Below are positions 9,521 to 18,025 of a stretch of DNA of 64,000 nucleotides, piece after piece. Source of the stretch: Lachnospiraceae bacterium. GTDB taxonomy: Bacteria; Bacillota; Clostridia; Lachnospirales; Lachnospiraceae. The notes beneath the pieces are model-generated. The model did no database searches and was not told the origin of the DNA. It saw only the letters and a program-made list of their open reading frames with translations. Within the stretch, counting starts at the first letter, position 1; every line of letters starts with the position of its first letter. Location: assembly GCA_015058015.1 (NCBI GenBank), contig SVDM01000014.1, forward strand, positions 1-64,000. Direction: 5' to 3'. The translations under genes were made by a program, and so were the position numbers.

Positions 9521-9549
9521 TTGATTATTGAATGGAAAAAAAGTATTAT
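9521..9549 (+). promoter_or_regulatory. Promoter of ftsZ
   Basis: TTGATT (9521-9526) and TATTAT (9544-9549) are separated by exactly 17 bp in the AT-rich gap between divIB and ftsZ. This indicates that ftsZ has its own promoter in addition to any read-through. Confidence 0.65.
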
Positions 9550-9626
9550 AGAAATTAGATTATTATACACTATGTTTTATCATATATTAATTGAAACACT
9601 TGTGGATAAAAGAGGGAGGTAAAACC

Positions 9627-10838
9627 TTGATAGAGGTAAGGAATAATGAGGCTGAAAGCGGTGCCAAAATTATTGTTGTTGGTGTCGGTGGCGGCGGTAA
9701 TAATGCTGTCAACAGAATGATTGATGAGAATATTGCAGGGGTAGAGTTCGTAGGTATTAATACAGATAAACAGGCGCTTACATTGTGCAAGGCACAGACA
9801 CTTCTTCAGATTGGTGAGAAGATTACAAAGGGTCTGGGAGCAGGAGCTAATCCGGTTATCGGAGAGCAGGCTGCTACTGAGAATATAGAAGAGATTACAG
9901 AACTTTTGACGGGTGCCGACATGGTATTCGTTACCTGTGGTATGGGAGGCGGAACCGGTACAGGTGCAGCTCCCATAGTTGCAAGAATAGCTAAAGAAGC
10001 GGGAGCACTTACGGTTGGCGTAGTTACCAAGCCCTTTAAGTTCGAGGCCAAGACCCGTTCCAAGAATGCACTTGCAGGAATTGAGAGACTTAAGGAATAT
10101 GTAGATACGCTTATTGTTATTCCCAACGATAAGCTTCTTGAAGTAGTAGACAGAAGAACTTCTATGCCGGATGCTTTGAAGAAGGCAGACGAAGTATTAC
10201 AGCAGGCGGTACAGGGTATTACGGACCTTATTAATGTTCCGGCACTTATTAACCTTGACTTTGCCGATGTTAAGACAATTATGCAGGACAAGGGAATCGC
10301 ACACATCGGTATCGGTGTGGGACATGGCGACGATCGTGCCATGGAGGCTGTTAAGCATGCAGTTTCATCACCCCTTCTTGAGACCACAATTAACGGTGCA
10401 GCCAATGTCCTTATTAATATCTCCGGTGATATCACACTTACAGATGTCAGCGAAGCAGCAGACTATGTTCAGGAGATGGCTACAGATAATGCTAATATTA
10501 TCTTTGGTGCTATGTATGACGAGAACAGAAGAGACGAAGTTACTCTTACCGTTATCGCTACAGGTTTCGAGAACAACAATATGATAGCGGGTATGCCTGT
10601 ATTTGCCACACCCAAGCTTTCATATCCCGGCAAGGACAATCTTGCAGCACCTAAGCCTGCAGCAGCACCTGCACCGGCAGTAGCACCTGCACCGGCTCCG
10701 GGTACAGCGGCAGCAGAGGGAACAACACCTGCTAAGCCTATGACAGCTCAGGATATTTTGGCCGGAATCAAGAGACCTGTTCCTGAGAGAACAGTAGCTC
10801 AGAAGGATATCAAAGTACCTGATTTCCTTAAGAAATAA
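9627..10838 (+). CDS. ftsZ: Cell division GTPase FtsZ
   Basis: A 403-residue tubulin-like GTPase forming the cytokinetic Z ring. The GTP-binding signature GGGTGTG, the [13 protein letters not shown]-terminal loop and the [10 protein letters not shown]7 region are intact. A Pro/Ala-rich linker (about 340-370) precedes a conserved C-terminal segment ending in VPDFLKK. No ATG fits. The TTG at 9627 has GGGAGG eight bases upstream and gives a usual N-terminus, whereas an earlier TTG at 9591 has no ribosome site. Confidence 0.96.
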   Translation: MIEVRNNEAESGAKIIVVGVGGGGNNAVNRMIDENIAGVEFVGINTDKQALTLCKAQTLLQIGEKITKGLGAGANPVIGEQAATENIEEITELLTGADMVFVTCGMGGGTGTGAAPIVARIAKEAGALTVGVVTKPFKFEAKTRSKNALAGIERLKEYVDTLIVIPNDKLLEVVDRRTSMPDALKKADEVLQQAVQGITDLINVPALINLDFADVKTIMQDKGIAHIGIGVGHGDDRAMEAVKHAVSSPLLETTINGAANVLINISGDITLTDVSEAADYVQEMATDNANIIFGAMYDENRRDEVTLTVIATGFENNNMIAGMPVFATPKLSYPGKDNLAAPKPAAAPAPAVAPAPAPGTAAAEGTTPAKPMTAQDILAGIKRPVPERTVAQKDIKVPDFLKK

Positions 10839-10849
10839 GAGAAGAATTT

Positions 10850-10876
10850 GCCCGCAGAAAACTCTGCGGGCTTTTT
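10850..10876 (+). terminator. Terminator after ftsZ
   Basis: A 9-bp perfect stem (GCCCGCAGA and TCTGCGGGC) with an AAAC loop is followed by five T residues. It closes the division cluster. Confidence 0.92.
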
Positions 10877-11023
10877 ATGTCTCTTGAATACGTGTCTACA
10901 ATTACATATCTGCAGACTTATTTGTCAGAAAACATCTTGCACAGATTTGGCAATCGTAGTATAATTTTATCTACATTCGGGAATTGTTTAGATAATAATT
11001 TCGGTGAAGGAGAAGAATGGCCC

Positions 11024-11833
11024 ATGGACGAAACTAAAAACAATAAGAAGTTAATTTGGTTCATAGCATCAATAGTATTAATAATAATTGCAGTAGTAAG
11101 CGGAATCATAGTTTTAATAAACGGTTCCAATCAAAAAAAAGCAGAAGATACGGTAGAGGAAATGGTCAGCAAGGCCAACGAAAAAAAGGACTGGGCTGAC
11201 TACACTCTTGAAGAAAAATACCAGTTCTACAAGGATAAATACGGAATAGAAGTACCTCGCAAGAACCTAGACTTCGAGGATATGCATAAAACAGTTAACA
11301 AAGATATCTACGCATGGATCTATGTTCCGGAAATCGGAATAGAATATCCGGTAGTGCAGCATCCAAGCGATGATTCATATTATTTGGATTACAATTTAGA
11401 CGGATCAAAGGGTTATCCCGGCGGAATCTTCACCGAGGGTACATACAATAAGAAAGACTTTACCGACCGCATGACTGTCATATACGGCCATAATATGAAA
11501 AACGGCACGGGATTTGCTCCTCTTCATAAGATGGAGAACGGTGAGGTCTTTGATAAGACCAGATATATATACATCTATACACCGGATGATATATTTGTAT
11601 ATCAGATATATGCGGCATATACTGCCAGCGATACCCATCTGATTGCAGGATTCGAGTGGAACGACCAGACTTGGGTAGAGTACTGCAGGAGCAAGCTGGG
11701 TCTAACAAAGGGTACAGACCACGGTATAAATGATTACGAATTCACCAAGGACAGCAAGGTCCTTACCCTTTCTACCTGTGTAAGTAACCCGCCTAACAAG
11801 AGATACCTGGTACAGGGAGTGCTGCTTAGATGA
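11024..11833 (+). CDS. srtB: Class B sortase
   Basis: A 269-residue membrane-anchored transpeptidase that links surface proteins to the wall. One N-terminal TM segment (about 10-33) is followed by the sortase fold with catalytic His in VIYGHNM, Cys in LTLSTCVSN and Arg in NKRYLVQG. The extra N-terminal helical region and sequence around the active site fit class B. The start at 11024 has AGGAGA eleven bases upstream. It overlaps the LCP gene by 4 bp (ATGA). The exact sorting signal it reads is unknown; a candidate substrate lies two genes downstream. Confidence 0.85.
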   Translation: MDETKNNKKLIWFIASIVLIIIAVVSGIIVLINGSNQKKAEDTVEEMVSKANEKKDWADYTLEEKYQFYKDKYGIEVPRKNLDFEDMHKTVNKDIYAWIYVPEIGIEYPVVQHPSDDSYYLDYNLDGSKGYPGGIFTEGTYNKKDFTDRMTVIYGHNMKNGTGFAPLHKMENGEVFDKTRYIYIYTPDDIFVYQIYAAYTASDTHLIAGFEWNDQTWVEYCRSKLGLTKGTDHGINDYEFTKDSKVLTLSTCVSNPPNKRYLVQGVLLR

Positions 11834-12966
11834 CGCCTGAAGAAAACAAAGAAATAGTAAGTCGGCAGACAGAAGACGATGATTATGCAAGAACTCCCCG
11901 GAAGGCGGATAAAGAGGACTTTGGCGTAGAGCCAAAGAAAGAGGGCAAGGCCAAAAAGATTATCCTTGGGATAGTTATAGCCCTTGTTGCCATAATAATT
12001 ATCCTGGTTATTGTTTATCTGATAATGCGGGAGACCGGCAAAAAGACCTTGTATGAGGCCGCTACAAAGTACGAGACTCCCAAACTTGAGTCCGCCAATC
12101 TTGTTGAATACAAGGGGGAAAAATATAAATACAACAAGGATATCCTAACCTTCCTGGTTATGGGAACGGATATAAATAAGACCGTATCCCAGCTTGAAAA
12201 AAACAAGGATTACACCAAGGGAGGCCAGGCAGATACATTATTTCTGGTGATAGTTAATCCTCACACACGTAAGATAAATCTTATGTCCATAAACCGTAAT
12301 TCCATGGCGGCTGTGGATATATATGATAAAGACAACAATTACTTAGACACCCAAAAGCTTCAGATATGCTTGCAGCACGGATTCGGTTCCGGCTTGGCAG
12401 ACTCCTGCGAGAGGCAGGTAAAGGCAGTATCAGATCTTATTTATAACATACCGATTCACGGCTATATGGCCATGGATTTGCCAGCCATAGCCAGGTTAAA
12501 TGACATCGTAGGCGGAGTGGAAGTGGAGGTCTTGGAGAATATACCCTCAGGTTCCAACAAGCTGGCCTATGGAAAGGGGAAGACCATCACCCTAAGCGGC
12601 AAGGATGCCTATGAGTACGTTAAGTATCGTGATACGAAGGTATTTGACAGTAACTCCCATAGAATGGCCAGACAGAAGCAGTACCTTAAGGGGTTGCTGG
12701 GGGATATGTTGGCCCATACCAAAGAGGATATCACTTTTCCCTTAAAGGTTATGGATGCGGTATCGGACTATCTGGTGACAGATATTGATGCATCTAAGAT
12801 GACCTACTTAGTATCTACATTCATGGGATATGATATTGACTTTGATAATATCTACTCGGTACCGGGAGAAACCATCTATAATGAGGAGACTGGGTTTGAA
12901 GAGTACCATGTGGATGAGGAGGCCTTACAGGAGTTGGTTATGAATATCTTTTATGATATTGCATAA
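11830..12966 (+). CDS. LytR-CpsA-Psr (LCP) family cell wall polymer ligase
   Basis: A 378-residue type II membrane protein predicted to transfer lipid-linked glycopolymers onto peptidoglycan outside the cell. A charged cytoplasmic tail (about 45 residues) and TM segment (about 46-68) precede the LCP domain, with LVMGTD, ADTLFLVIVN, SINRNSM, MDLPAIARL and AYEYVKYRD-RMARQKQ blocks. The polyphosphate-binding Arg residues in the last two blocks are present. It is translationally coupled to the sortase, so both probably act on surface assembly. Confidence 0.87.
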   Translation: MTPEENKEIVSRQTEDDDYARTPRKADKEDFGVEPKKEGKAKKIILGIVIALVAIIIILVIVYLIMRETGKKTLYEAATKYETPKLESANLVEYKGEKYKYNKDILTFLVMGTDINKTVSQLEKNKDYTKGGQADTLFLVIVNPHTRKINLMSINRNSMAAVDIYDKDNNYLDTQKLQICLQHGFGSGLADSCERQVKAVSDLIYNIPIHGYMAMDLPAIARLNDIVGGVEVEVLENIPSGSNKLAYGKGKTITLSGKDAYEYVKYRDTKVFDSNSHRMARQKQYLKGLLGDMLAHTKEDITFPLKVMDAVSDYLVTDIDASKMTYLVSTFMGYDIDFDNIYSVPGETIYNEETGFEEYHVDEEALQELVMNIFYDIA

Positions 12967-13017
12967 ATATAAAGACAGATATGCCACACAAGTTCGATAA
13001 AGGGGGAATTTTTTCGT

Positions 13018-13590
13018 ATGAAGAAGAAATTAATAGCATTACTTACTGTAACAGTATTGGTTCTCGGATGTTCTATGACAGCTTTGGCAGCTGAATCAAC
13101 AGACACAGGAGATGTTGATGGGGATGCTAAGGTTACTGACGTTACGGATGTTACTGCTAAGACTAAAGACGGTATAGCAGTTACTGTTGCTGAGGTTAAG
13201 GAAGAGGTATTAACATCTGCTAAAGAAGCAGCCAAGACCTTGGTTGATTCCAAGGCAACAGTTCTTAAGATATTTGATCTTAAGGTTCCTGAAGGAACAA
13301 CCCTTGATACCAAGAACGGAACACCTATTACTATTGAGGTTGCCGGAATAGAAGCAGGACAAAAGGTAACTGTTCTTCATCAGAAATCAGACGGAACCTG
13401 GGAAGCAGTAAAGGTAACCAAAGTAGAAGCAGGAAAGGTTACGGCATTGTTTAAATCACTTTCACCTGTTGCCATTGTTACAGGCGCTAAAGCTAACAAG
13501 ACCGGAGAAGTATTCTCATATGCGGGAATCATCTGCCTCCTTGCACTTGCAGGAGCAGCTTACTGCACCAAGAAATACGCTCTTGAATAA
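13018..13590 (+). CDS. Small secreted protein with C-terminal membrane anchor
   Basis: A 190-residue protein with a signal peptide (KKK, hydrophobic core, cleavage after ALA at about residue 23) and a C-terminal NKTGE motif followed by a hydrophobic stretch and a short KK-containing tail. That layout resembles a degenerate sortase signal of the xPKTGE type seen in Lachnospiraceae. The middle is acidic, lysine-rich and of no family I recognise. It sits 51 bp after the LCP gene and is closed by a terminator, so it may be a substrate of the sortase encoded upstream. GGGGG lies 11 bases before the ATG. Confidence 0.7.
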   Translation: MKKKLIALLTVTVLVLGCSMTALAAESTDTGDVDGDAKVTDVTDVTAKTKDGIAVTVAEVKEEVLTSAKEAAKTLVDSKATVLKIFDLKVPEGTTLDTKNGTPITIEVAGIEAGQKVTVLHQKSDGTWEAVKVTKVEAGKVTALFKSLSPVAIVTGAKANKTGEVFSYAGIICLLALAGAAYCTKKYALE

Positions 13591-13637
13591 AACGAACCGA
13601 AAATAATCGGAAACTATTATTTAACATAGTGTGGCTT

Positions 13638-13667
13638 CTGCCCCATCGTAAGATGGGGCAGTTTTTT
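13638..13667 (+). terminator. Terminator after the sortase/LCP/secreted protein operon
   Basis: A 10-bp perfect stem (CTGCCCCATC and GATGGGGCAG) with a GTAA tetraloop is followed by six T residues. Confidence 0.93.
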
Positions 13668-13715
13668 GATTAGGATAAGAAAAAACTTATATTATCCCTT
13701 TATTCATATAGATAA

Positions 13716-13744
13716 TTGTTTTATTCAAATAAGTATGATATAAT
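13716..13744 (+). promoter_or_regulatory. Promoter of the cytidylate kinase-like gene
   Basis: TTGTTT (13716-13721) and TATAAT (13739-13744) are separated by 17 bp, 40 bp upstream of the start codon. Confidence 0.7.
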
Positions 13745-13783
13745 TAATGAAATTATGTAACAATTCAAAGGGAGGTATGATAA

Positions 13784-14392
13784 ATGGTACCTAACATTAC
13801 AATAACAATAGGAAGAAATTTCGGAAGTAAGGGAAGGGAAATAGGAGAGAAACTGGCAGCAGAGCTTGGATTTCGTTTTTATGACAAGAATCTGATTCTT
13901 ATGGCGGCCAAGGAAAGCGGAATTGATGTGGAGTGGTTTGACAATGCTGACGAGAAACTAATCAACAGATTCCTTGATCCATATGCATTAACAGATTCCA
14001 TATTCGGCGATACTAACGACAGAGTCTACATAGCCCAGCGGGATATCATAAGAAAGGTGTCCACCAATGAGAATTGCGTTATAGTTGGGCGTATGGCCGA
14101 TTATGTGTTAAAGGATAATCCAAACTGCATCAGGGTATTTATCTATGCGCCTTTAGATGTAAGGGTTGGAACCATAAGGTACAAGTACAATCTTACGGTG
14201 GCTCAGGCAAAAAAGCTTATAAAGCATATGGACAAGATAAGAAAGAGCCATTATCATTATTTTAGTGACTACAAGTGGGACAGTAAAGAGACTAAGGACA
14301 TAATGATTGACAGTTCTTTGCTGGGTGTAGAAGGAACTGTCCAGCTTCTTAAGAAACTTGTAGAACTGAGAATAAAAGAAATAAAAAATTAA
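13784..14392 (+). CDS. Cytidylate kinase-like family protein
   Basis: A 202-residue P-loop protein of the cytidylate kinase-2 type. The N-terminal GRNFGSKGREIG loop replaces the usual Walker A and is typical of this family; the LAAELGFRFYDKNLI and VIVGRMADYVL blocks follow. The substrate of these clostridial proteins is not settled, so nucleotide kinase activity is only inferred. It has its own promoter and a GGGAGG site. A hairpin follows before aroK. Confidence 0.85.
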   Translation: MVPNITITIGRNFGSKGREIGEKLAAELGFRFYDKNLILMAAKESGIDVEWFDNADEKLINRFLDPYALTDSIFGDTNDRVYIAQRDIIRKVSTNENCVIVGRMADYVLKDNPNCIRVFIYAPLDVRVGTIRYKYNLTVAQAKKLIKHMDKIRKSHYHYFSDYKWDSKETKDIMIDSSLLGVEGTVQLLKKLVELRIKEIKN

Positions 14393-14408
14393 ATTAATAC
14401 GTATTATA

Positions 14409-14437
14409 GAGGGTAATTGAAAGAGATTACCCTCTTT
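14409..14437 (+). terminator. Weak terminator or attenuator before aroK
   Basis: A 9-bp perfect stem (GAGGGTAAT and ATTACCCTC) with an 8-nt loop is followed by only TTT. It may partly end the upstream transcript. Part of the transcript must pass it unless aroK has a promoter not seen here. Confidence 0.5.
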
Positions 14438-14459
14438 AATGGGTAAAACGGAGCAACCA

Positions 14460-14999
14460 ATGGAGAATGTCTATTTAATCGGCTTTATGGGAACCGGTAA
14501 GACCACCATTGCTGCGAAACTCGTGGATTATCTAAGGGAGAATAGCCCTGATGGGAAGAATCTTGAGTTAGTGGAGATGGATGAGGCAATTGAGAAGGAA
14601 CAGGGAAGAACCATAAAGGAGATATTTAAAGAAGAAGGGGAAGAGGCTTTCAGAGATTATGAAACAGCCTTTTTGAAGAAGATAGCAAGGAAGAAGAATC
14701 TTATAGTATCCTGCGGAGGAGGATCTGTACTCCGCAAGGAAAACATAGAAATTATGAAATCTAGCGGCAAGGTGGTATGGCTTGATGCTGACCCGTTGAC
14801 TATATACGAGAGGATAAAGGACACTAAGAACAGGCCCCTTCTTGAGAACAAGATGACACCGGAGTATATAGGGGTGATGAAGGCTAAGAGAGAGCCCAAT
14901 TACAAAGAAGCCGCTCACATCAGAATAGAAACAGATGTAATTACTATAGAGGAGATTGTAATGCTTCTGTTTCCCAGGTTTAGGTTAGATAAAAGATAG
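14460..14999 (+). CDS. aroK: Shikimate kinase
   Basis: A 179-residue kinase phosphorylating shikimate in aromatic amino acid synthesis. The Walker A GFMGTGKTT (about residue 7), the shikimate-binding MDEAIEKEQG with Asp, the FRDYE arginine region, the CGGGSVLR loop and the lid Arg in KNRPLL are seen. The ATG at 14460 is preferred over the one at 14439 because it gives the usual short N-terminus and has GGAG seven bases upstream, while the earlier codon abuts the hairpin. Other aro genes are not adjacent. Confidence 0.92.
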   Translation: MENVYLIGFMGTGKTTIAAKLVDYLRENSPDGKNLELVEMDEAIEKEQGRTIKEIFKEEGEEAFRDYETAFLKKIARKKNLIVSCGGGSVLRKENIEIMKSSGKVVWLDADPLTIYERIKDTKNRPLLENKMTPEYIGVMKAKREPNYKEAAHIRIETDVITIEEIVMLLFPRFRLDKR

Positions 15000-15048
15000 A
15001 GATTAGGGAACTTGCGAGGGTATAAAAATAGAATATGGAGGGAGAAAG

Positions 15049-17997
15049 ATGGCTTCAGGCAACATTATTCTTATTGTCGATGATGCGGAAGTAAATCGAG
15101 AGATGATGGCGGAAGTATTCGGAGATGACTACATTATTCTTCAGGCTGAGAATGGGGTTCAGGCCATGAAGATACTTAGAGGACACAGGAAGGCCCTGGC
15201 TGCGGTACTTCTTGATATTGTAATGCCCAGAATGAACGGCTATGAAGTACTATCGGAGATGAAGAACCAGAATCTCTTATTTGAGATTCCGGTTATTGTC
15301 GTAACGGGAATGGTAGATGAGGCGGAGAGGGATGTACTCCTTAGAAAGGGAGCATCTGAAGTCCTCTTTAAGCCGGTAAGTCCCAAGAAATTAAGGGATA
15401 GTGTAAGCAAAGTAATAGAAAGCAAGAATTACCGCAACAAGTTAGAAAACAACGTAAAGATAAACGAATCACCCCAGGTTGCAAAGGGTCAGGATACCAT
15501 GGATGCGGTTATGTCCATAATGAAGCATCCCAATATGGAAAACCCTCTGCATATGTTAAGGGTAAGTGCTTATACAAGAGCATTCTTAAATGCCTACAAA
15601 AAGATAGATAAGAAAGCTAAGCTTACTGATGAGAAGATAAACTACATGTCTGAAGCGGCCCTTATTCATGACGTAGGCAAGCTGGTAATATCACCCCAGA
15701 TATTGAACAAGAAAGGCCCCATGACAGAGGAGGAAATGTCTGTTATGAAGTCTCACTGCATTCAAGGGTGTAACATTATCAGTATCTTTGACCAATCCGA
15801 CAAGAACGAATTCATAAAATACACCTATAACATCTGTAAGTTCCACCATGAGCATTGGGACGGAACAGGATATCCCACGGGAGTGTCAGGGGACTCCATA
15901 CCCATCTGCGCCCAGGCAGTGGCATTGACTACGGAACTTGATTTCCTAACCGCCGGCGGCAGGGAGTTTACGGACAACAATATAGAAGGTATATTAACAG
16001 GCAAGGGCAGCAAGTACAAAGAAGAAGTAATAGAAGCATTTGAGGCCTCCTTGGAAGAGATGAAGGAAGAGAAGGACAAGATAAATGCCATCGATACTTC
16101 AGATGCTTACGATATAGTAACCAACCGGCTTATAGATATATTCGATATTAAGGATGTGGCAGATGCCAAGGCGGGAGCGGAAAAGTACAATTCACTTCTG
16201 TCACTTTTGGATGCCACTGTATTCGAGGTGGATATTGTAACCGGAAGGTTTAGAAGAATCTATACCACCTTCTCGGACTTTACGGATATACCTCAAAGAG
16301 GTAATCTGACGGAAGACTTCATGGACGTAATCAATATGGATATTAAGGATGAGTTCAGGAACGAGACACTGGCATTTCTCTATAATGCTGTATCCGGCAA
16401 GAAGAAGAGTACAACTATACCGGAGAGTGTAACCTGCCAGATATACAGCACATTCCATAACGCATACCAGTGGTATCGCATATCAGCCATAGGAATGATT
16501 CCTTCCCCCACCACCAACAACCGGATAATGCTGGTAATAAAGAATGTGGATAGCGAGATCTATGTCCAAAGCGAGATTAATAAAATGGTCACAAAGACCA
16601 AGAGAATCGAGCGGGATATTAAGAAATACAAGGATGAAAACGAGAAGCTTAAAGCTTCGGCCCAGTATGATAAGCTGACAGACCTTTATAATAAGAATGC
16701 CGCCGCTATGGCCATAGAAGAACTCCTCCGTGAATACCCGGATGGAATACACGGTATGATGCTTATTAACATTGATAACTTCAAGAGCATCAACGAAAGA
16801 TACGGTCACATGGAGGGTGATAATGCCCTGAAACGTTTTGCAATCCTTATAAACAGACAGTTTCGAAACTGCGATATAGTGGGCAGAAGAAAGGGCGATG
16901 AGTTTATAGTCTTTATGACAAACCTGCCCAGTTTTGATGTCCTTACCATAAAAGCGGAGAACATAGTCGCTTCCATAGGTAAGCTCTCCAGAGAATCCAA
17001 GGTTTATGAGAACATTACCGTAAGCATCGGAATCTCATTCTACCCGGGACACGGAGACTCCTATGCAAGGCTCTATCAGAAGTCTGATGCAGCCTTGGCA
17101 GCAGCCAGAAAAAACGGCCGCAACAGATACAAGGTATTCGACGAAAATACCAAGATTGTAAAGAAGATAACGGAGGTTATTGATAGAGCGGGATGGAACA
17201 GGAGACAGTTTGATTTTCTTACATCTCTCTACAATATAAGATTTTCTTCGGATGTATCCATAGACGGAATATCAAATCTTGTGGATGCAATCGGACGAGA
17301 ATACAATCTAAACGATATTTTTATAGTAGACTACGATTCCACGGACATAGTCTTTAAATGGACTGCCGGTTCCGTAATAGATAGCACTTATATTACGGGA
17401 GAGGATCTAAGAGAATTCTTGGACATTATAAGGATAAACAATGATGACGTGGAATGGGTAGTGGATGATGTAAAGATTCTTGGAGAGGAGCTAAAGAAGA
17501 TGCTCCTTGACAATAAGGTGGGGTCTTTTGTCTGTGAACCCATAATGCGAGGCTCAAGAGCAGCAGGAATGGTGCTGTTTATCAAGGAACATGAGCAGGT
17601 GGAATTCAGTGCGGATATGCTTGAGGCATTTCGTATTGCCACAAAACTGGTAAGAGACCATATCCTGCGTGTTAAATCAGAGAAGGACAATAAGTTTTTA
17701 AGAGGCATATTGGGAGAGGTCATAGATATTCCCGGTATCAAGACTCATGTAATAGATGACTCCTACAGACTCTTGAAAAAAGGGGAAGAAGGAGAGATGC
17801 TAACCTGGGGCAAAAAATGTTACGAGGAGCTCTTCGGCTTGAAGAAGCCTTGCAAGGATTGCCTTATAAAGCACATCTCCAGGGAGAACGAGCGAATTGA
17901 AGATGCCAAGACATCGGCAACTATGATAAGTGTAGGCAGGTTTAACCGGGTCTACGTTGTAATGGAAAAAGAACAAGAGACTAAGTCTAAAAAATAA
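15049..17997 (+). CDS. Response regulator with HD-GYP and degenerate GGDEF domains
   Basis: A 982-residue soluble multidomain signalling protein. A receiver domain (about 5-125, phosphoacceptor Asp56) is followed by an HD-GYP phosphodiesterase-type domain with His207-Asp208 (HDVGK) and HHEHWDGTGYP at about 266. A PAS-like stretch (about 380-500), a coiled coil and a GGDEF domain (about 535-700) come next, then a GAF-like region and a last PAS-like segment with PCKDC. The GGDEF signature reads KGDEF at about 615, so cyclase activity is uncertain. c-di-GMP breakdown by the HD domain is likely. No partner kinase is adjacent. Confidence 0.88.
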   Translation: MASGNIILIVDDAEVNREMMAEVFGDDYIILQAENGVQAMKILRGHRKALAAVLLDIVMPRMNGYEVLSEMKNQNLLFEIPVIVVTGMVDEAERDVLLRKGASEVLFKPVSPKKLRDSVSKVIESKNYRNKLENNVKINESPQVAKGQDTMDAVMSIMKHPNMENPLHMLRVSAYTRAFLNAYKKIDKKAKLTDEKINYMSEAALIHDVGKLVISPQILNKKGPMTEEEMSVMKSHCIQGCNIISIFDQSDKNEFIKYTYNICKFHHEHWDGTGYPTGVSGDSIPICAQAVALTTELDFLTAGGREFTDNNIEGILTGKGSKYKEEVIEAFEASLEEMKEEKDKINAIDTSDAYDIVTNRLIDIFDIKDVADAKAGAEKYNSLLSLLDATVFEVDIVTGRFRRIYTTFSDFTDIPQRGNLTEDFMDVINMDIKDEFRNETLAFLYNAVSGKKKSTTIPESVTCQIYSTFHNAYQWYRISAIGMIPSPTTNNRIMLVIKNVDSEIYVQSEINKMVTKTKRIERDIKKYKDENEKLKASAQYDKLTDLYNKNAAAMAIEELLREYPDGIHGMMLINIDNFKSINERYGHMEGDNALKRFAILINRQFRNCDIVGRRKGDEFIVFMTNLPSFDVLTIKAENIVASIGKLSRESKVYENITVSIGISFYPGHGDSYARLYQKSDAALAAARKNGRNRYKVFDENTKIVKKITEVIDRAGWNRRQFDFLTSLYNIRFSSDVSIDGISNLVDAIGREYNLNDIFIVDYDSTDIVFKWTAGSVIDSTYITGEDLREFLDIIRINNDDVEWVVDDVKILGEELKKMLLDNKVGSFVCEPIMRGSRAAGMVLFIKEHEQVEFSADMLEAFRIATKLVRDHILRVKSEKDNKFLRGILGEVIDIPGIKTHVIDDSYRLLKKGEEGEMLTWGKKCYEELFGLKKPCKDCLIKHISRENERIEDAKTSATMISVGRFNRVYVVMEKEQETKSKK

Positions 17998-18024
17998 GAG
18001 CCGCGGGGTATGTCCCCGCGACTC
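17998..18024. terminator. Bidirectional terminator between convergent genes
   Basis: A GC-rich stem (CGCGGGG and CCCCGCG, extended by GAG/CTC across one mismatch) with a TATGT loop lies between the converging signalling gene and the YfhO gene. TTTATT follows on the plus strand. Confidence 0.85.
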
Positions 18025-18025
18025 T

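Noticed and set aside
9806-10435. 209-residue frame antisense to ftsZ
   Set aside because: It is a shadow of the conserved ftsZ coding frame with low-complexity Ser/Ala/Thr composition and no ribosome site.
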